Assembly: GCA_000828075.3 (NCBI GenBank)
Contig: JXCB02000039.1
Location: forward strand, 23,073-87,072
DNA from: Tolypothrix campylonemoides VB511288
Lineage (GTDB): Bacteria; Cyanobacteriota; Cyanobacteriia; Cyanobacteriales; Nostocaceae
DNA length: 64,000 nt
Reading direction: 5' to 3'
Numbering within the stretch: position 1 is the stretch's first letter; every line of letters starts with the position of its first letter. The notes beneath the pieces were generated by a model. That model made no database searches. It was not told where the DNA came from and was given only the letters and a program-made list of their open reading frames with translations. The position numbers and the translations under genes were made by a program. Positions 1-8,622 of this stretch are shown here, piece after piece.

Positions 1-1410
1 CCCCAAATCGAACAAGCGGTAGTTATTGCAAAAGAAGATATTCCAGGGAACAAGCGCTTAGTAGCCTATGTAGTCAGTTCTGATGAATCACTTACCATCT
101 ATCAAATACGTGAATTCCTCAAACAGAAGCTACCAGAATACATGGTGCCTAGCACCTTTGTGTTCTTGGATACTTTCCCACTGACACCCAACGGCAAGAT
201 AGACCGTAACGCACTACCCACCCCAGATGAGGAGTTAACCAGGGAATTTGAGTTTGTTCCACCGCGCAATAATATGGAAATTCAGGTTGCTCAAATCTGG
301 TCAAAGGTTCTTAATATTGCCCCAGTGGGAATTCGAGACAATTTTTTTGAAATTGGTGGAAATTCTCTTCTGGCAGTCCGTCTGATGGCTTTGATTCAAC
401 AGCAGTTTGAAACAAATTTGCCTTTAGCAACACTTTTCCAATCTCCAACAATTGAACAAATAGCAGATATTCTCAGCCAACAAACAGGTTCTTTGTCTTG
501 GTCTCCTTTAGTACCGATTCGAGAAACTGGTTCCAAAAAACCTTTCTTCTGTGTTCCTGGAGGTGGTGGAAATGTTATCTATTTCTACAATTTAGCTCGT
601 CATCTAGGCTCTGACCAACCATTTTATGGTTTGCAAGCACGAGGTCTTGATGGTCAATCAAAACCTTACACCAGAGTTGAGGATATGGCTTCCTTTTATA
701 TCGAAGCCATACAGAAAGTTCAGCCGAATGGTCCTTATTTTCTCGGAGGTCACTCATTTGGAAGTCAAGTCGCCTTTGAAATGGGGCAACAATTGCAACG
801 CCAAGGTCACGAGGTCGCTCTAGTTGCGATTCTTGATTTAGCAGCACCAGTTGCAAGTCAAATCCCAAAATTCGATCCGGATTGGGTTAGTAGATTGATG
901 AGCATTATTGCTATAATAGAAGGCTGGTTAGAAACAAGTTTAGAAATTTCATCCGAAATTCTCCAAACCCTTAGCGAAGAAGAACAATTCGATTACCTTA
1001 AAGAACGATTGGTAATAGCTAATGTGTTAGCTCCAGAAACTGGAACCAACCAAGTTCGTGCTTTAGTACAAATTTTCGACGCTAACAACGAAGCTGCTAG
1101 GCATTATTTACCTTTACCACATGAGATTCATTCAAGTCCCATTGTCCTTTTCCGGGCTATGGAACTCTCAAAATTTGATGAGTCAAATGCAGAGATTCAA
1201 ACTGAAATTGAATCCGAGCCGACGATGGGTTGGAGCGATTTTACTACTCAACCGGTAGATATTCAATGGGTTCCAGGCAATCACCTTACTATGATGAACC
1301 TACCTCACGTCCAAGTCTTAGCACAACGACTGAAAACCTGCATCGAAAAAGCTCAAAATGAAGTGAATTATTGGGACTTAAACAAAAAAGAAGAGAAAAA
1401 TAGGGTATAA
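1..1410 (+). CDS. Non-ribosomal peptide synthetase, C-terminal end (A10-PCP-thioesterase), 5' incomplete
   Basis: The reading frame is open from the first base, so the gene enters from the left; 469 residues are visible. In order they hold the end of an adenylation domain with the A10 motif NGKIDR (visible residues about 64-69), a peptidyl-carrier domain with DNFFEIGGNSLLAVR (phosphopantetheine serine about residue 122), and a type I thioesterase with VPGGGGN, the nucleophile motif GHSFG (serine about 252) and a late GNHLTMM supplying the likely catalytic histidine. In this family the carrier holds the last aminoacyl intermediate and the thioesterase releases the peptide by hydrolysis or cyclisation. 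It is therefore the terminal module of an assembly line. The product cannot be told because the specificity-determining part of the A domain lies outside. The stop codon lies three bases from transposase debris, so the extreme C-terminus could be altered. Confidence 0.95.
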   Translation, partial: PQIEQAVVIAKEDIPGNKRLVAYVVSSDESLTIYQIREFLKQKLPEYMVPSTFVFLDTFPLTPNGKIDRNALPTPDEELTREFEFVPPRNNMEIQVAQIWSKVLNIAPVGIRDNFFEIGGNSLLAVRLMALIQQQFETNLPLATLFQSPTIEQIADILSQQTGSLSWSPLVPIRETGSKKPFFCVPGGGGNVIYFYNLARHLGSDQPFYGLQARGLDGQSKPYTRVEDMASFYIEAIQKVQPNGPYFLGGHSFGSQVAFEMGQQLQRQGHEVALVAILDLAAPVASQIPKFDPDWVSRLMSIIAIIEGWLETSLEISSEILQTLSEEEQFDYLKERLVIANVLAPETGTNQVRALVQIFDANNEAARHYLPLPHEIHSSPIVLFRAMELSKFDESNAEIQTEIESEPTMGWSDFTTQPVDIQWVPGNHLTMMNLPHVQVLAQRLKTCIEKAQNEVNYWDLNKKEEKNRV

Positions 1411-1412
1411 TG

Positions 1413-1826
1413 CTTTGTAACTAGAGTATGCAACATGAGGAGAAAGCTCTTGGCGTTGGGTACCACTCACAATTAACCACATGGGTTTCCATAGGAGGGA
1501 ACTTGTGTCATCCGTTACACTAATCCTCAGAAGAGTGAACGGATGACGATACATTTTTTGCTGCTGAGTTCCTCTGATCAACATCCGCATGCCAAGTTTG
1601 TATCATGACTTTTAGTTGACGACCTTTACGAGTAGTATGGGCAAACTGTGTTGTCTCGTCGCATTCATGCCAAGTATCAGATTCTGCAAGACTAAACCGT
1701 AAACCGTATTTTTTTGGACAACCACGTTTTTGGGCTAGGTCTTTGATTGGTGGAGGAGACTGGTAGAAAACTCGATTACTACGAACTCTAGCTATCACTA
1801 CCAAATTTTTGTGTTTGCATTGCTCA
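1413..1826 (-). pseudogene. Transposase remnant (internal fragment, frameshifted)
   Basis: Two overlapping minus-strand frames together resemble the middle of a cyanobacterial transposase. The first, read down from 1826, carries CEQCKHKNLVVIARVRSNR, a zinc-ribbon-like CxxC and KRGCPKKYG. After a frameshift near 1590 the second continues with RGTQQQKMYRHPFTLLR and LLWKPMWLIVSGTQRQEL. Similarity stops near 1413, just past the NRPS stop, and the upstream half is cut off by the left end of the IS at 1827. No N-terminus is found on the far side of that IS, so this is a truncated relic that predates or was rearranged with the later insertion. Family assignment is from recall of similar cyanobacterial transposases. 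Confidence 0.7.
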
Positions 1827-1843
1827 CAGGACTTACGCAACTG
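1827..1843 (+). repeat. Left terminal inverted repeat of the IS
   Basis: CAGGACTTACGCAACTG, a perfect inverted match to 3059-3075. Confidence 0.9.
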
Positions 1844-2001
1844 GCACAGTGCGATCGCTCTCTATTAGTACATAAGTATTATTAACGACCAACGTCCAAA
1901 GAGGCTGTTGCTCAAATTAGTATTAGTAATCGATTGCGTGAAGTTGTCTGAATTTCATGAGAAAATTAGCACTCGTGGGTATTAAAAATAAGAATCAGGC
2001 G

Positions 2002-3016
2002 ATGAGGTTTACTAAACTTAACTATTGCCAATATTTACTGAGTAGTCAGATTAATTATACTATCACAAATTTGGCATACCATCTAGAAGAGATTAGCAAT
2101 TGATTTAATCAACCGCTATCTTAAAAATGAAAAGTTAACACCACGTTTACTCTGGGATAATGTAAAAGATGTTATCGAAATAAATGAGAACGCATATCTA
2201 GTTTTTGATGACACAGTAATTGATAAAAGATATGCAATAGAAATAGAGATAACTAAACGGCAGTACAGTGGCAATGAACATGGTGTAATTCAAGGGATTG
2301 GGTTAGTAAATTGTATATATGTCAATCACGAAATTGGGAAATTTTGGGTAGTTGACTATCGTATTTATGACCTAGATAGAGATGGAAAAACAAAGATAGA
2401 CCATGTGACGGAGATGTTACAAAACCTTGTATATCATAAGGATATACCGTTTAAAGCGGTCTTGATGGACAGCTGGTATGCAACAAATAAATTGATGTTA
2501 TATATTGATGATTTAGGTAAATATTATTATTGTCCTCTTAAACGTAATCGACTTGTTGATGATACAGGAGAGAAAAACGGGTATAAAAAAATCGAGTTAT
2601 TATCTTGGAATGAACAGGAGCTACAATCAGGTAAAATAGTTAAAATAAAGAAGTTCCCAGGCGCAAAAAAAGTGAAACTATTCCGGGTGACTGTCTCCAC
2701 CGACAGAACGGATTTTGTCGCTACAAACGATTTATCTCAAGACTCTACGGACGTTATACAAAAAGCGTGTAAGATTCGTTGGAAAGTTGAGGAGTTTCAT
2801 AGAGAATTAAAACAATTGACTGGGATTGAATCATGCCAGTGTCGCAAGGGTTGTATTCAAAGAAACCATATTGCCTGCGCTATGTTAGTCTGGCTTCGAC
2901 TAAAAAATTTAGCTTACTATAGTGGCCAAACAATTTATCAAATCAAGCATAGATTACTATCAAATTATTTAGTTCAACAACTCAAACGCCCGGACGTTCC
3001 CATGTTTATCGTTTAG
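2002..3016 (+). pseudogene. IS4/IS701-like DDE transposase, one frameshift
   Basis: Translation from ATG 2002 gives MRFTKLNYCQYLLSSQ and runs to EEISN, then a stop at 2101-2103. Shifting one base at 2100-2101 restores DLINRYLKNEKLTPRLLWD and the frame runs to 3016. The rest contains the expected acidic motifs: FDDTVIDKR, VLMDSWYATN and a C-terminal WKVEEFHRELKQLTG. The truncated copy of the same gene at 22671 (minus strand) reads through this point in one frame as ISHDAINYYL. The extra base here is therefore a mutation rather than an obligatory programmed shift. The element is probably not autonomous now, although a full-length protein could arise by occasional slippage. Confidence 0.85.
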
Positions 3017-3023
3017 TTGTTGG

Positions 3024-3052
3024 GCGATGGCGCAGCGTAGCTGCGCCATCGC
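3024..3052 (+). repeat. Perfect 13-bp hairpin at the end of the transposase
   Basis: GCGATGGCGCAGC, three-base loop GTA, then the exact reverse complement. It lies between the transposase stop and the right end of the IS. It has no following T-run, so it is a structural or protective hairpin rather than a classic terminator. Confidence 0.75.
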
Positions 3053-3058
3053 TTGTGA

Positions 3059-3075
3059 CAGTTGCGTAAGTCCTG
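3059..3075 (-). repeat. Right terminal inverted repeat of the IS
   Basis: CAGTTGCGTAAGTCCTG, the reverse complement of 1827-1843. Confidence 0.9.
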
Positions 3076-3080
3076 AATAG

Positions 3081-3410
3081 CTACGGAGAATATTTGAAGA
3101 ATTTGGCAGATTGTTCTGCTTGGGCTGCTGGGGTGCGTCCTCGTCCCCATCCCAACTTTTGGCGATAGGTTCCGAGCAATCCAGACTGTACTAACATCTC
3201 CTCATTGACCGCAACTGATTCGTCTACCTGAGGGGCAACAAACAAAGCATCGACTGGACAATACAGTTCGCAAAGATAACAGGTTTGGCAATCGCTTTTA
3301 CGGGCGATTTTAGGAGGAGCGTTAGGTACTTTGTCAAAGACGTTGGTTGGGCAAGCGGTTACACAGATATTACACTTGATACAACGAGATTCACTGACTA
3401 GTTCAATCAT
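3081..3410 (-). CDS. Ferredoxin-type protein with two [4Fe-4S] sites, partner of the AprA-like flavoprotein (copy 1)
   Basis: This is a 109-residue protein. Two complete cluster motifs are visible: CIKCNICVTACP near residue 10 and CQTCYLCELYCP near residue 41, each C-x2-C-x2-C-x3-CP. A tail with GLLGTYRQKLGWGRGRTP follows, which is almost identical in the second copy at 36985. The ATG overlaps the stop of the flavoprotein gene (ATGA, 3407-3410), so the two are translationally coupled and probably form a complex. By comparison with the AprB subunit of adenylylsulfate reductase it should pass electrons to or from the flavin, but it lacks the long AprB tail and the true partner reaction is unknown. 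The organisation beside sulfonate-binding proteins is inferred to mean a role in sulfur metabolism. Confidence 0.9.
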   Translation of the reverse strand: MIELVSESRCIKCNICVTACPTNVFDKVPNAPPKIARKSDCQTCYLCELYCPVDALFVAPQVDESVAVNEEMLVQSGLLGTYRQKLGWGRGRTPAAQAEQSAKFFKYSP

Positions 3411-5083
3411 TGTTTGACTAACTCCTTCACTGAAATATCTTGTTCAGGCTTGATCCAAACATGATCTAGTCCACCACTGATCAAACGATGATGTTGTTTG
3501 GCATCTAGCTGCGGATAGTTTTCGTGTTTGTGCATCCCACGAGATTCTTTGCGTTCTAAAGCAGTGGCGTACATCCACCGTGCTGTTGCGACCATTGATG
3601 CAGCTTCCCTGGCTTGTATTGCTTGCTGGTTTAACACAAACGATGTGTTGCGAATTCCATGCCACAAATCGTGCAGTCGATCAAGTGATTCTGACAGACC
3701 TTGTTCTGTGCGGAACAGGTTACGATCATAAGGAGTTACTTCTGCCTGCACCGCTCGAATCACTTCTATAGGGTCAAAGGTGCTGCTGCTAGGATGGAGC
3801 GCTGCGCCATCAATTCTCAGCACTGAGCGCTGATTCACCCTATCCCCTAATTGACGAGCATAGGAAGCAGCTGCCTCGCCTGCCCAGTAACCAGAAGCAC
3901 TCGCCCATGCCGCATTCGGACTGCCACCTCCCGATCCACCACCGCAGATGAGTTCTCGCGTTGCGGCATCTCCAACCGCATAAAGACCGGGAACAGATGT
4001 GGCGCAAGTTTCATCAACAATCCGCAATCCACCTGTACCGCGCACAGTTCCCTCTAAACGTAGCGTGACGGGGAATCGTTGCGTGAACGGATCAATACCA
4101 ACTCGTTCAAAGGGCAAGAAGAAGTTATGTTGAATCGTCCGCATCCAACTTTTTTCTTCTTCAGAGGCTTTGTCGATACAAGCGTAAACAGTTTGGGTCA
4201 GCAACGTGCGGGCAATAACTCGGCGATCGACGCTTGCGGCGCTGGCACCTGTGCAATCGCCCTCAATGACAGTACCATCTTCATAGGTAAAAGTGGCATA
4301 GCGGTAATACGCGCCCTTCGTAACGGAGGCGAAGGCAGGAGTCAGGGCGTAGGCATTGGAAAACTCCATGCCCGATAATTGAGCACCCACCTCGGCAGCC
4401 ATGAGATACCCATCTCCTGTGAGGACATTGCAGCCCAAGGCTTTGCTGAGGAAAGCACAACCCCCAGTAGCAAGAATGACCGCTGCCGCTCGGACTGTCC
4501 AGAGTTCATCCGTTTGCCGAGAAATCCCCTTTGCTCCCGCCACAGCACCATCTATATCCACCAGCAGTTCCAGTGCAGGGCTATGGTCAAGGATTTTCAC
4601 CCCTGCCTTTTTCACCTGTTTTCGCATCAACCGCATATACTCTGCACCTTGATGCAGTGAAGGAAGATAAAGATCCCCATTGTCATCATGGGAAAAGGGA
4701 TAGCCCCACTCAACTAGTCGATTTAGGTTAATCCTGGTTTGATCCAAGACGCGATTCATCCAGTAGCGTTCAGAGAGGAACCCGCCTAACGTTTCTCGTC
4801 TGGACAACTCCGCCTCGCGGTTCGCCTCTTTTGAAATATACCAAACAGTTGTGCCAGCAGCTGCTGTGGCTCCGCTGGTTCCGCAATAACCTTTATCTAC
4901 AAGGATGACATTCGCCCCTTGAGTTGCTGCACTCCAAGCTGCCCAAGTACCTGCGGGTCCACCTCCAATGACGAGGACGTCCGCTTCTAAATCTAGGTGA
5001 GAACTGGGAGTAGATGCTGGCTCTGAATGATGAGTACTCACGGTTGCTGATTCTGCTCCATAAAACTTATACAAATTGCTCAA
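3407..5083 (-). CDS. AprA/fumarate-reductase-like FAD-dependent oxidoreductase (copy 1)
   Basis: This is a 558-residue soluble flavoprotein. The N-terminal dinucleotide-binding motif is DVLVIGGGPAGTWAAWSAA (about residues 35-53), followed by VDKGYCGTSGATAAAG. A second FAD contact is PGLYAVGDAATRELICGGGSGGG, where the Gly-rich turn precedes a helix. This is the architecture of the fumarate reductase/succinate dehydrogenase/adenylylsulfate reductase family, and no transmembrane segment is seen. It is clearly paralogous to 35216-36871. The listed start is a TTG, because no ATG occurs between it and the FAD motif; a GTG at 5041 is an alternative and neither has a strong ribosome site. It overlaps the ferredoxin gene by four bases. 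A copy of the recurrent TACGGTAA motif lies about 80 bases upstream. The substrate is not known. Confidence 0.88.
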   Translation of the reverse strand: MSNLYKFYGAESATVSTHHSEPASTPSSHLDLEADVLVIGGGPAGTWAAWSAATQGANVILVDKGYCGTSGATAAAGTTVWYISKEANREAELSRRETLGGFLSERYWMNRVLDQTRINLNRLVEWGYPFSHDDNGDLYLPSLHQGAEYMRLMRKQVKKAGVKILDHSPALELLVDIDGAVAGAKGISRQTDELWTVRAAAVILATGGCAFLSKALGCNVLTGDGYLMAAEVGAQLSGMEFSNAYALTPAFASVTKGAYYRYATFTYEDGTVIEGDCTGASAASVDRRVIARTLLTQTVYACIDKASEEEKSWMRTIQHNFFLPFERVGIDPFTQRFPVTLRLEGTVRGTGGLRIVDETCATSVPGLYAVGDAATRELICGGGSGGGSPNAAWASASGYWAGEAAASYARQLGDRVNQRSVLRIDGAALHPSSSTFDPIEVIRAVQAEVTPYDRNLFRTEQGLSESLDRLHDLWHGIRNTSFVLNQQAIQAREAASMVATARWMYATALERKESRGMHKHENYPQLDAKQHHRLISGGLDHVWIKPEQDISVKELVKQ

Positions 5084-5141
5084 GTCTGAGCAAATCGATG
5101 TTTACTTCCCGTTTTTACCAAGGCAGCCGACTGCTCCTTAA

Positions 5142-5173
5142 AAAAAATAAACCAATAGGTTTACCGTATTTTA
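5142..5173 (-). promoter_or_regulatory. Recurrent TACGGTAA motif, site A
   Basis: Read on the minus strand the core is AAAATACGGTAAACC (core 5168 down to 5161). It points toward the AprA-like gene that starts at 5083. It is the same core as at 21971, 30077, 34500, 35022 and 49208. The function is inferred. Confidence 0.5.
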
Positions 5174-5246
5174 TAGCAATCAACGGAAAATGGCGTGATA
5201 CATTGCTCTACAGCATCCTTGAGTCTGAAAGAATGGTATCAGAATG

Positions 5247-6311
5247 CTATTTTTGACTGATTGTTGGTGGAGTAATTGCTGCATATTGTTCCGACGTCAG
5301 CATGGCTTCCCGAACATTGAGAGGTTTGGGAAGCAAGCCATTTTTATAAAAGTAATCTGCAATCCGCTGTTGCTCGTTGATTAAATCTGGGGAAATGGCT
5401 CTCAATCCATAGCCGCGACGGCTGATGAACAACTCCATCACATCGGGCGGTAGTTTCTGATACGGTGCAATGAGTTTTGCAGTCTCTTTGGGATGTGTCT
5501 GTGCCCAGCGCTCGATTTTATCAATCTCCTCAATCACTATTCGCAGTAATTCCGGATTATTGATTACAAACTGCTTTGTCCCAATGTAGTATCCACCAGG
5601 AGAATCAAGCCCTACGGCATTCTTGATGACCCTTGCCTTACCCAATTTTTCAGCTCGAGCTAGATGGGGATCGCCTGTCACCCAAACAGGAATTTTTCCT
5701 TCCAAAAATGCACTACTAGCTTCTACATTGGGTATACTCAGGACTTGGATATCGCTGTATTTTAAACCCACTTGTTCCAAAGCTCTGATGATAAAATAGT
5801 GAGATGCAGAAGCTTTTTGGAAGACCACTTTTTGTCCCTTAATGTCTTTGACCGTCTTGATGGGAGAATTTGGCGGGACAGCGATCGCACTCCTTCTACC
5901 ATCACTTCGCCGACCAACAACATAAGCGATCTGAGCGCCAGCCGCTTGAGCGAATATAGGAGGGGTTTCCCCAACATTACCCAAATCTATTTTGCCAACA
6001 TTCATCGCTTCCATCAGCTGTGGACCTTGGGCAAATTGTGCCCACTCCACCTTAATACCCAAGGGTTCTAGACGCTTTTCCAATACTTTCGTTACCCTAA
6101 CCAAATCCCCAGCTTGTTGATACCCCATGCGGAGGACTTTAGTCTTAATTTTAGATGTTTGAGTGTCTGATACTTGGTTAGTAGGAGATTGGTTTTCTTG
6201 CGTGCAACTGACTAATGTCAGCGAAGTTGCTATGGTTAACAATCCTGGCACTAAGAGCAGCGTAAAGTGGCGAAAGATTTTGAGAGACTGAGGTTTAACT
6301 GCAGTAACCAT
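5247..6311 (-). CDS. SsuA-like aliphatic sulfonate ABC transporter, periplasmic binding lipoprotein
   Basis: This SsuA/NrtA-type substrate-binding protein has a hydrophobic leader ending in LTLVSC, a lipobox, so it is probably membrane-anchored on the periplasmic side. Family marks are LRMGYQQAGDLVRVTKVLEKR, VEWAQFAQGPQLMEAMNVG, TPPIFAQAAGAQIAYV and VKDIKGQKVVFQKASASHYF; the last two form the ligand cleft in this family. I start at ATG 6311; a TTG ten codons upstream (6341) would extend the leader without adding a better ribosome site. It lies between the amidohydrolase (158-bp gap upstream) and the flavoprotein on the same strand, so one operon is likely. No permease or ATPase accompanies it locally, so it may feed the SsuBC pair encoded near 23.4-29.8 kb. 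The ligand is inferred to be an organosulfonate. Confidence 0.88.
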   Translation of the reverse strand: MVTAVKPQSLKIFRHFTLLLVPGLLTIATSLTLVSCTQENQSPTNQVSDTQTSKIKTKVLRMGYQQAGDLVRVTKVLEKRLEPLGIKVEWAQFAQGPQLMEAMNVGKIDLGNVGETPPIFAQAAGAQIAYVVGRRSDGRRSAIAVPPNSPIKTVKDIKGQKVVFQKASASHYFIIRALEQVGLKYSDIQVLSIPNVEASSAFLEGKIPVWVTGDPHLARAEKLGKARVIKNAVGLDSPGGYYIGTKQFVINNPELLRIVIEEIDKIERWAQTHPKETAKLIAPYQKLPPDVMELFISRRGYGLRAISPDLINEQQRIADYFYKNGLLPKPLNVREAMLTSEQYAAITPPTISQK

Positions 6312-6499
6312 AGCTTTTTTCTTAATTAAGAAGTATTGCAACTATCAATGGAAACTCCAAATATGAGGTAACTTTTGCGGGGTCATGAAAGACAATTGAT
6401 CAAGGCAAAATTCAAAATTCTAAGAAAGAGTCAGGTGGACAATGCCCACCTAAACCCAAGTAGCCCTAATCCTTCCTAAAATCAAATAAATTTGTTCTC

Positions 6500-8008
6500 T
6501 TAGCGACCAACACTCGCCAAATATTCTTCTGCTTCTTTCTCAATTGCCGTACCTTTGAAGAAGTCACGATTCAAACTGGTGTACAACTCCAAGGGATGGA
6601 TAGATAGGAAGTAGCGCAAGTCTTCTTCACTAAGAATGCCGTTTTCGACCATGCTGTAAGCGTTGGACACAACAGCTGTAATATCAGGTACATCCCAGTG
6701 AGCAGAATCGGAACCGAGGAATGCCTTAACGCGATCGCCAAAAGGATTCGCCTTTTGATAGAAGGCATAAGCAACACGAGTGTCGTCTGATTCTGTGCCG
6801 AAGTAGAAGTGATTCAAAAAGCGAGCCTCCTTCGGAGGAGCTTCGCTAACGCGCACATCTTCTGCTTTTGTAATCCCAGCAGCAGCAAATTCATTGAGAT
6901 CACCAGGATCTTCAGGTGCAAAGTATTTTCCGTGGAAGCCCAAACCACTACCAAGTTGTTCAAAGCGGTCTTTGACTTCTGGACCACCATAACGAGCGAA
7001 CAGTTCGCGCAATTCCTCGCGGTTTACGTTACCAGGATGATTATTCTGCAGAATATCCGGATTACGGGTTTCCCAATGCCAAATAATATCAGTATAGAGG
7101 CTAGCACCCCAAGCCGAACTGCCTTCTAGGAAAGCAAACTTGAGGGTGGGGAAGCGATGGGTAACACCACCAAAAAATAGTGCTTTACAGAACGCTCCAC
7201 CTGCTGAGGCAAAGTGTCCAATGTGATTGTATTGGTAGTTAGAAATTGAACGGCGAGCAGTCCAACCCATACCAGAAGCGTGGGTTGTGGGGACAACTTT
7301 CAGTTCTACACACTTTGCCCAGAAGGGGTCATAATCGTAGGCACTATCTAAGGCAAACGTATCAATCCAAGTTGCTTCTCTTTGTACTTCTGAAGAATAT
7401 TTCTCGAAGCCAGGGATGACACGGGTAACGTAAGCAGGAATTTGAATCGCTTTGAGTCCCAGTTCTTTGACTGCATATTCCAATTCTTCAATCCCTTCTT
7501 GGGGTGTATTCATTGGAATGGTGGCAATTGGGGTGAGGCGATCGCCATAAGGACGGAAGATATCTGCATGATAGAGGTTTGCTGCACGGCAAACAGCCCG
7601 ACGCATTTCTTCGTTCTTGATTTGAGGTGCAAGGGTTGCCAGGTTAGGGTATAGTACAGCAAAGTCTGTCCCGCACGAGTGCAAGCGCTCATGCAGTAGT
7701 TTTGGCAAACTAACAGTAGCAAGGTTTAAGGTGTCCTTGGTGGGACGCCCCCAGAAGGGAGGACGAGCAGTACGATAAGCACGGCGTTCTTCCCATGTTT
7801 GCTGGAACCAACGAAAGCGACCAGCTCCAGGTAGATGCTCTTTGAAGCTATCAACAATCTTAGAACCGCCTACTTGAGCTAGGTAGTCGAGAAAAGCAGG
7901 TTCAAATTCTTGGGTATGTACATCCGTGTCGATGATGGGATAACCTAGCTGCTCCCGAATTTGTGCTGAGCGAGTCTTCTTCTTGGGACGTTCAAGCGCA
8001 ATTGTCAT
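6500..8008 (-). CDS. Amidohydrolase-2 family metal-dependent hydrolase/decarboxylase
   Basis: This protein of about 502 residues has a TIM-barrel amidohydrolase fold. The first barrel strand carries PIIDTDVHTQE, giving a D-x-H metal site; VVPTTHASGMG and FLGSDSAHWDVP supply the further histidine and the late aspartate expected in this family. Relatives include ACMSD-type decarboxylases and hydrolases of C-N or C-C bonds, so the exact reaction cannot be named. The start at ATG 8008 is preceded by GGAGAAACGATC, a good ribosome site; an in-frame ATG at 8026 lacks one. It heads the minus-strand set that continues with SsuA-like protein, flavoprotein and ferredoxin. I infer it acts on an organosulfur compound or a product of its desulfonation. 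Confidence 0.85.
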   Translation of the reverse strand: MTIALERPKKKTRSAQIREQLGYPIIDTDVHTQEFEPAFLDYLAQVGGSKIVDSFKEHLPGAGRFRWFQQTWEERRAYRTARPPFWGRPTKDTLNLATVSLPKLLHERLHSCGTDFAVLYPNLATLAPQIKNEEMRRAVCRAANLYHADIFRPYGDRLTPIATIPMNTPQEGIEELEYAVKELGLKAIQIPAYVTRVIPGFEKYSSEVQREATWIDTFALDSAYDYDPFWAKCVELKVVPTTHASGMGWTARRSISNYQYNHIGHFASAGGAFCKALFFGGVTHRFPTLKFAFLEGSSAWGASLYTDIIWHWETRNPDILQNNHPGNVNREELRELFARYGGPEVKDRFEQLGSGLGFHGKYFAPEDPGDLNEFAAAGITKAEDVRVSEAPPKEARFLNHFYFGTESDDTRVAYAFYQKANPFGDRVKAFLGSDSAHWDVPDITAVVSNAYSMVENGILSEEDLRYFLSIHPLELYTSLNRDFFKGTAIEKEAEEYLASVGR

Positions 8009-8622
8009 GATCGTTTCTCCATGCATCCTGGGACAACAGTTATGTCACTCGTTAACTTTCATAAGTCGTAAACCCTGACAAAAATCGAGCTTCACGACGG
8101 AGTAGAAATCCAAATTTCAAACGTATAGTTCAATCTCAACTTAAGTTGCCTTATGGTGAGAGCTAAACAAAGGTGGCGATTCGCCTGTTGGAGTAAAACT
8201 CTAGTTTTCGCTCTGCCCGCCCTTTGACTGCCATTGCTTGTATGAGCTATCTGTACTTGACCCTCAAATTGCCTGAATGATTTCGTGGTGTTTACACCGG
8301 AGTCTCAAAAATACTACCGTTTTTTGACTGATTTATCGATGATTTAATTTAGTAGTATTACATAGCCGCAGCTAAAACACAACTATTTAGCAAACAAACT
8401 TTATGTTCTTCTAAATTTTAAGTTAACTAATTATTAGCTAATCTAAATATAGAATCAGTGTATGTGGCTATAAAAAAGTCACAATCTAAGTGAGGCTAAA
8501 ACCATCAAGTCCAAGCTAACTGGGCAGTCGGTCAACTACCCCTACAAGTGCCAATTGGTTGATGCCCTCTCCCTCAAGGAGTGTATTTGTGAGCAAACGT
8601 TAGCGAAAAAGTATCGAAAAAC
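8009..8622. other. Intergenic region with an inverted AATACTAC pair
   Basis: No gene is seen. AATACTAC at 8310-8317 and its reverse complement GTAGTATT at 8352-8359 flank an AT-rich stretch. This is the only symmetric structure upstream of the amidohydrolase operon and lies about 300 bases from its start. The part near 8520-8600 (TCAACTACCCCTAC…) resembles sequence found at ends of IS200/IS605 elements, but I cannot prove it. Confidence 0.4.

Larger units (their letters stand above)
1827..3075 (+). mobile_element. Insertion sequence with 17-bp perfect terminal inverted repeats, defective transposase
   Basis: The ends are CAGGACTTACGCAACTG at 1827-1843 and its exact reverse complement at 3059-3075; similarity continues to 22 bp with one mismatch. 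Inside lies a DDE-type transposase gene (2002-3016) with one frameshift, and a perfect 13-bp hairpin (3024-3052) just after its stop. The element is about 1.25 kb. I could not see a target-site duplication in the flanks (…TTGCTCA before, AATAGCT after). A truncated copy sits at 22503-22845, and a 91-bp element with related ends at 50386-50476. Confidence 0.85.

Noticed and set aside
2090-2110. Programmed frameshifting in the IS transposase
   Set aside because: No slippery run or stimulatory structure is visible, and the second copy reads through in one frame.
4079-4660. Several plus-strand open frames of 80-100 codons
   Set aside because: They lie wholly inside the flavoprotein gene on the other strand and have no recognisable domains.
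3081-5083. True adenylylsulfate reductase (aprBA)
   Set aside because: The small subunit lacks the AprB C-terminal extension, and dissimilatory sulfur metabolism is not expected here. Only family likeness is claimed.
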